This document shows, piece by piece, positions 1-7,285 of a stretch of DNA of 64,000 bases. The notes under the pieces were generated by a model that was not told the DNA's origin, did not search any database, and saw only the letters and a list, made by a program, of their open reading frames with translations. The DNA is taken from NCBI GenBank assembly GCA_016721115.1, contig JADKIW010000001.1, forward strand, positions 2,495,501 through 2,559,500, given 5' to 3'. Within the stretch, counting starts at the first letter, position 1. Each line of letters begins with the position of its first letter. The stretch comes from Candidatus Defluviilinea proxima. Its GTDB lineage: Bacteria > Chloroflexota > Anaerolineae > Anaerolineales > Villigracilaceae. Made by a program: the position numbers and the translations under genes.

Positions 1-34
1 ATGCTTTAGATGGTCTTGGGGGTGTTGAAATTGA

Positions 35-40
35 TATAAT
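35..40 (+). promoter_or_regulatory. Possible -10 box of the molybdopterin oxidoreductase gene
   Basis: A perfect TATAAT lies 24 bases before the ATG at 65, and a GAGGAG ribosome-binding site (51-56) sits between them. No convincing -35 hexamer is visible at normal spacing. The first 60 bases hold no other gene I can support. Confidence 0.35.
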
Positions 41-64
41 CACTATCGACGAGGAGCAAAGACC

Positions 65-709
65 ATGTTTTCATCATTTGAAGGATTTGACCGCCGCAAG
101 GAAGAAGACCGCATTCGTAATGAGGGACGTCTTCCACCGGGGCAGTCTCTTACATTTAAATTTCCTGTTCTACATTATGGCCCGGTGCCATCTTTCAACC
201 CTGCCACATGGGATTTCCGTGTTTGGGGCGAGGTGGAAGAAGAGAAGCGTTGGACGTGGGATGAGTTCAATCAGTTGCCACGTGAAAAGATCCAAATGGA
301 CATCCATTGTGTGACCCGTTGGAGCAAATTCGACACGGTCTGGGAAGGTGTCTCTGTTAAAACGATGGTACAAAACGGCCTCTTCAAGATCAAGCCTGGC
401 GCTACACATGTGATGCAACACGCTGAATATGGATTTACGGTCAACCTGCCATTGGACGTTGTATTGCAGGATAACTTTTTACTTGCCACACATTTCAATG
501 GTGAGCCTCTCTCGCCCGATCATGGATATCCGTTACGTGGTGTGGTGGGGTATCTCACCGATCAAGCGGACTTGGAAACACCTTACTTGTGGAAGGGCGC
601 CAAGTGGGTGAGGTCCCTGGAGTTTATGTCACGCGACCGTAGAGGCTTCTGGGAACAAGCCGGCTATCACAATCGAGCCGACGTGTGGAAAGAAGAACGT
701 TTCGGATAA
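65..709 (+). CDS. Sulfite oxidase-like molybdopterin oxidoreductase, cytoplasmic type
   Basis: A 214-residue protein that is essentially one oxidoreductase molybdopterin-binding domain (sulfite oxidase/YedY fold). The HCVTRW motif at residues 81-86 carries Cys82, the expected thiolate ligand to molybdenum. The motif DHGYPLRGVVGY near residue 153 is typical of the family's cofactor-binding part. There is no Tat or Sec signal and no heme or dimerisation domain, so it resembles the short soluble family members rather than secreted MsrP. The start is fixed by GAGGAG eight bases upstream. It stands alone, ending at a strong hairpin before the convergent protease gene. The substrate is unknown; the family covers sulfite, sulfoxides and other oxo-transfer substrates. 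Confidence 0.85.
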   Translation: MFSSFEGFDRRKEEDRIRNEGRLPPGQSLTFKFPVLHYGPVPSFNPATWDFRVWGEVEEEKRWTWDEFNQLPREKIQMDIHCVTRWSKFDTVWEGVSVKTMVQNGLFKIKPGATHVMQHAEYGFTVNLPLDVVLQDNFLLATHFNGEPLSPDHGYPLRGVVGYLTDQADLETPYLWKGAKWVRSLEFMSRDRRGFWEQAGYHNRADVWKEERFG

Positions 710-713
710 ATCA

Positions 714-751
714 AATCGGACGGCAGATCATCTGTCGTCCGATTTTTATTT
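714..751 (+). terminator. Rho-independent terminator between convergent genes
   Basis: A 14-base inverted repeat (714-727 with 731-744, one wobble pair) has a 3-base loop and is followed by a T-rich tract. It lies just after the oxidoreductase stop. It may also serve the minus-strand protease gene that ends at 768. Confidence 0.85.
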
Positions 752-767
752 GTAGTGAAAAGCTTGC

Positions 768-1901
768 TTATTTCGGCCGTGCGCCGAGGGTCACCGTAAT
801 ATCTTTGGATTGACCGTCACGGATCACTGTCAACACTACCGTATCACCCGGGGATTTGTTGGTGACGAGATAACTCAGTAGGGTATCAAAGGTAGTCACT
901 GTTTTACCATCGATTGCCACGATCAGGTCGCCGCCTGCGTTCAATCCTTGAAGCCTGGACGGGGTATCACCTGCCTGAATGCCTGCCTGGTCGGCTGGGC
1001 CGCCCGGGGTGACCTCACTCACATATGCGCCAGTATATGTGGTTAGCCCTAACGCCTCGATTTGACTCAAGCTCAAATCACTTGAAGAACGGATGCCAAG
1101 ATACGGGTAATCGTATTTTCCATCACGGATCAAGAATGGAACAACGCGTTTGACAAGGTTGATCGAGACGGAAAAACCAACGCCAGAGTTGACAGCATTC
1201 CCTGTGACCTGGTTGAACGAGTCTGTTCGTATGGATTGGTTGATGCCGACTACTTCGCCGTTCATGTTGAACAATGGGCCGCCAGAGTTGCCGGGGTTGA
1301 TCGCCGCATCAGTTTGGATGATATCGGCAGTGCTGAAATATCCGCCGCCAGCGGCTGCCTGTTCCACAGGTTGTGTGCGCCCAAGGCCGGAAATGATGCC
1401 CAGCGTCATGGTTCCACTCAATCCAAAGGGATTGCCGATCGCAACAACGGTCTGACCCACTTGGAGTGTATCTGAGTCGCCGATTATCAGCGGATGGATC
1501 TCTTCGGCGGGTGCTTCCACTTTGACGACAGCAATATCCGCATCTTTATCGAAGCCGATCACTGTTCCATATGCTTTGAAGCCGGAGGAATAGGCGACCT
1601 CCACAATTTGAGCTTCATTGATCACATGTTGATTTGTGACAATGTGGCCTTCGCTGTCGAACACAAAGCCGGAACCTTGTCCTTTATCCGTGCGAATGGA
1701 GACGACACCGGGAATGACTTGTTGATATAAGGAGGTAAGCGACCCATCAAGGACGACCGGGTTGGCCGTAACAGGTTGAAGGGTGGCAACGGTTGGTTGT
1801 AGAGAATCAGTTTGCGGCTTGGTAAGAGGCGTAAGTCCGCCTAATTGACAAGCCAGCATGGTGAGAGTCAAAATGGTTATGAAAAGAATGAGACGTTTCA
1901 T
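768..1901 (-). CDS. HtrA/DegP-type S1C serine protease, lipoprotein
   Basis: A 377-residue protein starting with a lipoprotein signal: a hydrophobic stretch ends in LTMLAC, placing the lipidated cysteine at residue 18. After a Thr/Gln-rich linker comes a trypsin-like domain. The catalytic triad is visible: His92 (TNQHV), Asp122 (KDADIAVV) and Ser206 (GNSGGP). A PDZ domain fills about residues 275-375, with AGIQAGD and GGDLIVAIDGK motifs. It is probably anchored outside the cytoplasmic membrane and degrades or holds damaged proteins. It lies 15 bases downstream of a J-domain gene. Its Shine-Dalgarno AGGAG overlaps that gene's stop codon, so the two are probably one protein-quality operon. Confidence 0.93.
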   Translation of the reverse strand: MKRLILFITILTLTMLACQLGGLTPLTKPQTDSLQPTVATLQPVTANPVVLDGSLTSLYQQVIPGVVSIRTDKGQGSGFVFDSEGHIVTNQHVINEAQIVEVAYSSGFKAYGTVIGFDKDADIAVVKVEAPAEEIHPLIIGDSDTLQVGQTVVAIGNPFGLSGTMTLGIISGLGRTQPVEQAAAGGGYFSTADIIQTDAAINPGNSGGPLFNMNGEVVGINQSIRTDSFNQVTGNAVNSGVGFSVSINLVKRVVPFLIRDGKYDYPYLGIRSSSDLSLSQIEALGLTTYTGAYVSEVTPGGPADQAGIQAGDTPSRLQGLNAGGDLIVAIDGKTVTTFDTLLSYLVTNKSPGDTVVLTVIRDGQSKDITVTLGARPK

Positions 1902-1916
1902 GAGTGAGTCGTACTC

Positions 1917-2807
1917 CTAAAATTTGATCTTCGATGCTTCTTCAAGAAGCTCACGCTGTTTAGACGATAAATATTTCGGAACTTGTACTTTAAGTTTGAC
2001 AAATAAATCGCCTTTTTCTTTTGGATCGCGTACATGTGGCATGCCACGCCCAGCCAAGCGAAAGACCTGTTCGGGTTGTGTGCCTGCGGGGATATTGAGT
2101 TTGAGCTTTCCTTCGAGTGTTTCCACATCGGCTTCACCGCCGAGGATGGCTGTGAAGATATTGACGGTGGCAGTTGTGTGCAGGTCGTTGCCACGTCGTT
2201 CAAAGCGATTATCTTCTTTGACATCAACGATCAAATATAAATCGAGGCCGTTCGGGCCAGCACCTGCCACGCGCACTTTTGAACCTGTTCGTACGCCTGC
2301 CGGAATGCGGACTTGTTTTTGCTTGCCATCGCTCTCGATCAAACGGGTTGTGCCTTTGTATGCTTCCTCGAATGCGATCTCAAGTTCCTGTTGATATCCC
2401 TGTGGTTGCGAACGCGCCGAAGGTCTTGCGCCGCCCATGCCGAAAATGGTTTGAAAGAAATCAGAGAACCCGCCACCGCCACCGAACATGTCGTTGAGAT
2501 CGTCCATGTTGACGCGCGTGCCGCCCGGGGCTCCGCCGTATTGATCCCAATTGAAATCGCCGGGGTTACCACGCCTTTGCCATTGCGAGTAATCGGAACC
2601 AAGCCTGTCGTAATGTGAGCGTTTCTTTGCATCGCTCAACACTTCGTAGGCTTCGTTGATCTCTTTAAATTTATCCTCGGCCTGTTTGTTGTTGGGGTTG
2701 TAATCGGGATGATATTGTTTGGCCAGTTTGCGATATGCCTTGCGGATATCGTCCTCACTGGCTTTGCGGTCCACGCCGAGAATTTTGTAATAATCCTTAT
2801 AGTCCAT
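1917..2807 (-). CDS. J-domain chaperone, CbpA-like (DnaJ without zinc finger)
   Basis: A 296-residue DnaJ-family co-chaperone. The J domain (residues 1-70) contains the HPD motif at residues 33-35, needed to stimulate DnaK ATPase activity. A Gly/Phe-rich region (about 70-125) and a C-terminal substrate-binding region follow. The CxxCxGxG zinc repeats of true DnaJ are absent, which makes it a CbpA-type (class II) protein. It precedes the HtrA-type protease in the same operon. The start codon lies six bases after a -10-like GACAAT that has TTGACT 17 bases further upstream, so the mRNA may be leaderless. Confidence 0.93.
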   Translation of the reverse strand: MDYKDYYKILGVDRKASEDDIRKAYRKLAKQYHPDYNPNNKQAEDKFKEINEAYEVLSDAKKRSHYDRLGSDYSQWQRRGNPGDFNWDQYGGAPGGTRVNMDDLNDMFGGGGGFSDFFQTIFGMGGARPSARSQPQGYQQELEIAFEEAYKGTTRLIESDGKQKQVRIPAGVRTGSKVRVAGAGPNGLDLYLIVDVKEDNRFERRGNDLHTTATVNIFTAILGGEADVETLEGKLKLNIPAGTQPEQVFRLAGRGMPHVRDPKEKGDLFVKLKVQVPKYLSSKQRELLEEASKIKF

Positions 2808-2813
2808 ACTTTA

Positions 2814-2842
2814 ATTGTCACACCTCGTCAAGCGCGAGTCAA
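2814..2842 (-). promoter_or_regulatory. Promoter of the J-domain/protease operon, probably leaderless
   Basis: Reading the minus strand, TTGACT (2842-2837) is followed after 17 bases by GACAAT (2819-2814), then six bases, then the ATG at 2807. Transcription starting about seven bases after the -10 would begin at or next to the start codon. A weak GAGGTG lies 13 bases from the ATG, too far for a normal ribosome-binding site. Confidence 0.55.
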
Positions 2843-2928
2843 GAACCCATGTGGATGTCTAACACAACTCTAATTGATGAGTATTGGATGAAAACCCCGC
2901 TTCATTCTTAACTGGAAGCTGATTCTAC

Positions 2929-4563
2929 TTAATTGAGCTTTTTCACCAGATAATATTCACTTCGTTCAAATCCACGTCCGAGATAATATCCACGTGTGCC
3001 GACTGCCGAGATAACCGCCATGCGCGCAAATCCATTTTCTTTGGCGATGCGCTCCGCCTCTTCAAGAAGACGTGTCCCCAAGCCCATATGTTGCGCCGCG
3101 CCATCCTTCTCTGCGCCCACAGCAAGGGACTGTCCGTAGACGTGTACTTCACGGATCAATGCCGCGCCATCAAGATCATGAATGCCTGTCTCTGGCGAGT
3201 TCTTGCCTGGCAATGACAATCGTATAAACCCGGCTAACTTATCCTCTGGCGTGACATACGAAATGAAATGCTCTTCCGCTGTACCTGCTTGGTAGATGAG
3301 ATCGTGTAATTCCAAAGACTCTGTCCTCACCGATTTCCCCTTCACCTCGCGGCATCTTACGCACTGACATTGTGTGCCGCGCCGTTTCATTTCATCCTGC
3401 ACATCCTGTCGCAAGCTCGTACGACGATTCCCCTCTACAACATTCGTGGACGGAATATCACGGATCACTCGGTTCACACGGCAATAGCGTGGAATAGTTG
3501 GCTTGATATCGGCGATCAGGTCAATGAGTTCTTGTGTAGTATATGGCTTAAATTCACCGCGTTGCCAGTATTCATATAATTCAGCATTCGCCAATAATTG
3601 ATTGGGATAGATCTTGATCTCGTCTGGACAGAAGTCATTCCACAAGCGCGCAAAGTCTTCGCGGTCCGATTCGGGAGTTGCGCCATGCAAATTGGGCATC
3701 CAATGCAAAACAACTTTGAAGCCCGCCGCGCGCAGTAACGCTACAGCGTTACGCGTACATTCCACATCGTGCCCGCGTTTGTTCATTGCAAGGACACGAT
3801 CATCCAAACTCTGTGCGCCCATCTGCACCTTGGTCACACCGAGATGTCGAAGCCACTTTATTTCATCCGGTGTAATTTCATCAGGACGTGTTTCAATGAC
3901 AAGTCCCACGTTGCGGTTGTGGGTTGTTTCGTTGAAAGTATGCGCATTATCCAGTTCGCTTATGTTTAGCTTCGTTTCTTCACGTGGAAGATCTGCAAAA
4001 CCATTCATTGCATCGAAACAACGTTTGACGAACCACTCCTGATAATCGCGTTTATACGAGGACCATGTCCCGCCGAGGATCAACAACTCAATCTTGTCAG
4101 TCGGGTGTCCTAACGCCTTCAATTGCGTAATACGCGACATCACCTGCGCATACGGATCGAATTCATGTTCCACTGCGCGCATCGCACCGGGTTCATCGGG
4201 TAAATACGATTTGGGCATACGGACGTCAGTGGGGCAGAAGATGCATTTACCGGGACACGGATATGGCTTCGTCAGAACCGTGACCGTCGTCACACCGGAG
4301 AGAGTCCGCATGGGCTTCATGCGAATCCGCTCGAGTAGGCGTACGTCCTCTTCCATCTCTCCCGCCGCAACCATTTCGTTGTAGATCGAAACCAGCATGG
4401 ACTTGTTGAGATACCCGCTTCCATTTTCAAGTGGATGACTGCGCAGAGTCTTTGTCACATCCTGCCCGCTTCGAATCAGATTTAGCACATGACGTGCCAG
4501 ATCTTTCTTGTCAGGTGTGATGAGATGAGTCTCTCTCCAACGTTCGCGTTTCTCTGTTTGCAT
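2929..4563 (-). CDS. elp3: Elp3-family radical SAM / GNAT enzyme (tRNA U34 modification)
   Basis: A 544-residue protein of the Elongator Elp3 family. The radical SAM cluster motif is CPGKCIFC with Cys103, Cys107 and Cys110. The family's DEPGAMRA and FDPYAQ segments follow. The C-terminal 150 residues form a GNAT acetyltransferase domain with an acetyl-CoA-binding segment (GLGTRLLEEAERIAKENGF). Known Elp3 proteins make the 5-carboxymethyl group on tRNA wobble uridine from acetyl-CoA. In bacteria a lone Elp3 without other Elongator subunits is usual, and none is visible here. It starts six bases after the cysH-like gene stops, so the two are co-transcribed. Confidence 0.92.
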   Translation of the reverse strand: MQTEKRERWRETHLITPDKKDLARHVLNLIRSGQDVTKTLRSHPLENGSGYLNKSMLVSIYNEMVAAGEMEEDVRLLERIRMKPMRTLSGVTTVTVLTKPYPCPGKCIFCPTDVRMPKSYLPDEPGAMRAVEHEFDPYAQVMSRITQLKALGHPTDKIELLILGGTWSSYKRDYQEWFVKRCFDAMNGFADLPREETKLNISELDNAHTFNETTHNRNVGLVIETRPDEITPDEIKWLRHLGVTKVQMGAQSLDDRVLAMNKRGHDVECTRNAVALLRAAGFKVVLHWMPNLHGATPESDREDFARLWNDFCPDEIKIYPNQLLANAELYEYWQRGEFKPYTTQELIDLIADIKPTIPRYCRVNRVIRDIPSTNVVEGNRRTSLRQDVQDEMKRRGTQCQCVRCREVKGKSVRTESLELHDLIYQAGTAEEHFISYVTPEDKLAGFIRLSLPGKNSPETGIHDLDGAALIREVHVYGQSLAVGAEKDGAAQHMGLGTRLLEEAERIAKENGFARMAVISAVGTRGYYLGRGFERSEYYLVKKLN

Positions 4564-4569
4564 ACAGTT

Positions 4570-5331
4570 CTACTTGTTTCCGTTCATTGTGGGAACATCC
4601 ACTTGAAATTCACTTTTTAATTCAGACACATTCTTATGTGTGAACATGTCGGTGTGCAGGCCGCATTCAGTCTTGCCGCGTCCCTGCCAGCGACCAGCTC
4701 GTTCATCGTCATTGAGGCCGATCGCCACAGTACAAGGAGCACAACCTACACTGCGATAGCCTTTCTCGAGTAATGGATGCGACGGCAAATTATTTTCTTC
4801 CATATACCGTTTCACATCTGCCTTCGTCCAATTCAGCAATGGATTGATCTTCAGCAACCCGTCATCCTGTAATTCTAAAATTTTTGCCTTGGCTCGCACT
4901 GCAGTCTGGTCGCGTCGAATACCGCTGATCCATGCCAGCATATCTTTCATCGCTTTTTGCATCGGCTGGACTTTGTGAATATAACAACACAGGTTTGGGT
5001 CTGCAAGCGGAAGTGTGCGCGTGTTCTGGCGCGCATACACATCCCAACGTGTGTCACGGTATAGATCCAATACATTCAAATGCCATTCGGACGCCAACTG
5101 CTCGCGGAAGATGGCCGTCTCCCAAAAATGATAGCCTGTATCAATGAAAAAAATCAACAAGTTGCGATTGATCTTAGAGACCATATGTAATAGCGGCACA
5201 CTTTGTGTTTGGAACGAGGAACTCATCGCCACTTGTGGCCAGAACATCTTCATTGCCCACTGAATGATCTCTTGCGGTGTCTTTGTCTCAAATTCTTCCG
5301 ATAAAGTTTCTATCTCTATAGGCGTAAGCAT
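4570..5331 (-). CDS. cysH: Adenylylsulfate/PAPS reductase, CysH family
   Basis: The protein reduces activated sulfate to sulfite in cysteine synthesis. The PP-loop appears as SSSFQTQS and is followed by IDTGYHFWET. The catalytic C-terminal motif GKTECGLH is present. A Cys-Cys pair (LCCYIHK) and CAPC together supply four cysteines for a 4Fe-4S cluster, which points to the APS-reducing bacterial type. I place the start at the ATG at 5331, six bases after a perfect TATAAT. An in-frame ATG at 5388 would add 19 residues, but those bases are the divergent promoter region. It is co-transcribed with elp3. Confidence 0.9.
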   Translation of the reverse strand: MLTPIEIETLSEEFETKTPQEIIQWAMKMFWPQVAMSSSFQTQSVPLLHMVSKINRNLLIFFIDTGYHFWETAIFREQLASEWHLNVLDLYRDTRWDVYARQNTRTLPLADPNLCCYIHKVQPMQKAMKDMLAWISGIRRDQTAVRAKAKILELQDDGLLKINPLLNWTKADVKRYMEENNLPSHPLLEKGYRSVGCAPCTVAIGLNDDERAGRWQGRGKTECGLHTDMFTHKNVSELKSEFQVDVPTMNGNK

Positions 5332-5336
5332 GGCAG

Positions 5337-5386
5337 GATTATACCCGTTATAGAATACCCAGTTATAAATGGCACTGGGTATAATC
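5337..5386. promoter_or_regulatory. Symmetric divergent leaderless promoters (cysH / methyltransferase)
   Basis: A perfect 10-base inverted repeat, GATTATACCC (5337-5346) and GGGTATAATC (5377-5386), holds two outward-facing TATAAT boxes. Each box is followed by exactly six bases and then an ATG: 5331 on minus, 5392 on plus. An inner inverted repeat ATACCCAG/CTGGGTAT (5355-5362, 5375-5382) could be an operator. The boxes are only 36 bases apart, so polymerases should exclude each other. No clear -35 hexamers are seen. Confidence 0.65.
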
Positions 5387-5391
5387 ACCTC

Positions 5392-6129
5392 ATGAATTCA
5401 GCCACAGCTGTGCGATTGATCGAACTTAATCGTGATTTTTACACTCGTTTCGGCGATTCCTTCTCGGCGACTCGTCATCGCATTCAGCCCGGTGTCCGCC
5501 GTGTGCTTGAATCTCTAAATGGGGACGAGAACATATTGGATTTGGGATGCGGCAATGGCTGGTTTGCCCGCGAATTAGCAGATCGCAGCCACCGCGGTTC
5601 GTATCTGGGCCTCGACTTTAGCCTGCCTCTGCTCCGAGATGCAGAGTCGATCCCGAAAACTTTTTCTGCCAAATTCTTGCAGATCGATCTTGCTGAGTTA
5701 TCTCCAAGTAGTGAACAGTTATCAGTTATCAGTCAATACACCGATACCTGCTCACTGATAACTTGTTTCGCAACGCTTCATCACATCCCATCTCGCGAAC
5801 TTCGTTTGAATATTTTGCGTACTGTCCATAAATTGTTAAGCCAAGACGGGCTCTTTATCCACTCTAACTGGCAGTTTTTAAACAGCGAAAAGCTCAAAGC
5901 GAGAATCCAGCCATGGGAACGAGTAGCAGTCTCAAGGTCCGATATAGACGCGAACGATTACTTGCTCGATTGGCGAAGCGGAGGGGAAGGCCTGCGGTAT
6001 GTCCACCACTTTGATGCAGGCGAATTGCAAGAATTAGCAAATGCAACGGGTTTTGATGTTATAAGTGCTTTTTATTCTGATGGCGATACAGGAAATTTAG
6101 GTTTATATCAAGTGTGGAAAAAACTTTAA
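5392..6129 (+). CDS. Class I SAM-dependent methyltransferase
   Basis: A 245-residue Rossmann-fold methyltransferase. SAM-binding motif I is ILDLGCGNGW (residues 48-57), an acidic residue ends the second strand (GLDF), and ITCFATLHHIP matches motif IV/post-IV. The substrate cannot be read from sequence. An insert around residues 105-125 (SEQLSVISQY...) is encoded by an inverted-repeat element described separately. The ATG lies six bases after a TATAAT with no Shine-Dalgarno sequence. The gene is followed after 13 bases by a polysaccharide pyruvyl transferase-type gene, which suggests a carbohydrate context. Confidence 0.85.
   Translation: MNSATAVRLIELNRDFYTRFGDSFSATRHRIQPGVRRVLESLNGDENILDLGCGNGWFARELADRSHRGSYLGLDFSLPLLRDAESIPKTFSAKFLQIDLAELSPSSEQLSVISQYTDTCSLITCFATLHHIPSRELRLNILRTVHKLLSQDGLFIHSNWQFLNSEKLKARIQPWERVAVSRSDIDANDYLLDWRSGGEGLRYVHHFDAGELQELANATGFDVISAFYSDGDTGNLGLYQVWKKL
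5710..5763. repeat. Short palindromic repeat inserted in-frame in the methyltransferase gene
   Basis: A tandem CAGTTATC repeat leads into AGTTATCAGT (5724-5733), which is the exact reverse complement of ACTGATAACT (5754-5763), with a 20-base loop. It encodes the unusual string EQLSVISQYTD. From memory, repeats of this AGTTATCAGT type are scattered in several environmental genomes and can translate as QLSVIS when they land in coding sequence. Confidence 0.6.
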
Positions 6130-6142
6130 TGAGGAGAAAACA

Positions 6143-7285
6143 ATGAAACGAGTAACGATTTGGGGGACGACCTTGAAAAAAGTTGCAGATGAAGCGCAAA
6201 TGATCTCACAGTATAAGATCGTCAAAACATTCGCACCCGATGCGGATGTGACCATGCTGACACGTCTCAACCCTCTTGTTCAGCAGTCTTACCCTAATTT
6301 GACGATCACGCCTGTATTTCGAATCGACAAGTTAATATCGCGTATTTTTAGATCAGATTTGTTCGTGATCGGCGGCGGCCCATTCTTCGATCATTTTCCG
6401 CATCTGGTGCGTGTGGCATTTCTGATGTTCCTTGTGTCGCTGGCGCGTGTCCCTGTGCTCATCTATGGGGTGACGGGGTTTCCGGTTAAATCGTGGTTTG
6501 GGAAGGCCGTGTTTCGCTGGATCGGTAACCACGCCCAAAAGATCGTGACACGTGATGCAAGTGCCTATAGATCATTATTAGATGTTGGTGTTGAAACACC
6601 CATGCAAAAAGGGATTGATCTGCGTGCGATCTTGGATCCTGCTCCGCGTGAGCGGGTGAACGAAATTCTCAGAGGAGAGGGAATCGACCCTGAAAAGCCT
6701 ATGATCGGGGTAACAGTCCGTTATATTTACAAAGAGATCCCGGATTGGGTCAAGGGTCATCTTGATATGCATGAGGGGAGCATTGACCGTTTCAATGAGA
6801 CACTCGGCAGGCTTGTGGCGGAATTGAGTAAGTCGTCGCAAGTGTTCATCATCGCTATGAACCCAAAGCTGGAGGAAGATCTTGCGGCGGCAGAAAATAT
6901 AAAGAAATACATGGATGACCCGTCTCGTTTGAAAGTCATTGGTCACCGCTACCTTGCTACAGAAATATTGGGCATTATCAAAGCATGTGATTTGTTACTT
7001 GCGGGGCGTGTTGGCTCGGCGTTCTTTGCCACCATGATGCATACACCCCTGATCGCCATCTCTCATGATGAACGTATGAACGATTGGATGGAAGAGATCC
7101 ATATGCAGGAATATTTATTCGATTGGCAGTCGTTGGATGTCGAAAAGATACTAAAGCAAGTTGAAAAGTTACGATTATCCCGAGATCAGATCTTACAAGC
7201 CTTTGAAGTCAAAGCAGAAGCCTCGCGAAAACAAGCCTGGACTGATGCTGAAGTATATAAACAGTTTTTGAAGCCTGATAATTAA
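6143..7285 (+). CDS. Polysaccharide pyruvyl transferase family protein
   Basis: A 380-residue protein of the polysaccharide pyruvyl transferase family (the CsaB/WcaK superfamily, GT-B-like). Diagnostic features are an N-terminal Rossmann half, the FVIGGGPFFDH segment (residues 74-84) and the late GRVGSAFFATMMHTPLIA segment, which resembles the donor-binding part of the family. Members transfer pyruvate from phosphoenolpyruvate to cell-surface sugars, but many remain untested. It has a good ribosome-binding site (GAGGAG) and follows the methyltransferase by 13 bases. Its last four bases overlap the convergent diguanylate cyclase gene. Confidence 0.82.
   Translation: MKRVTIWGTTLKKVADEAQMISQYKIVKTFAPDADVTMLTRLNPLVQQSYPNLTITPVFRIDKLISRIFRSDLFVIGGGPFFDHFPHLVRVAFLMFLVSLARVPVLIYGVTGFPVKSWFGKAVFRWIGNHAQKIVTRDASAYRSLLDVGVETPMQKGIDLRAILDPAPRERVNEILRGEGIDPEKPMIGVTVRYIYKEIPDWVKGHLDMHEGSIDRFNETLGRLVAELSKSSQVFIIAMNPKLEEDLAAAENIKKYMDDPSRLKVIGHRYLATEILGIIKACDLLLAGRVGSAFFATMMHTPLIAISHDERMNDWMEEIHMQEYLFDWQSLDVEKILKQVEKLRLSRDQILQAFEVKAEASRKQAWTDAEVYKQFLKPDN

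Noticed and set aside
3..314. Open frame overlapping the first gene, possibly the tail of an upstream gene
   Set aside because: It overlaps most of the well-supported oxidoreductase start region in another frame and shows no family signal.
5332..5388. Longer cysH start adding 19 residues
   Set aside because: Those bases contain both divergent -10 boxes, and the added residues do not resemble CysH N-termini.
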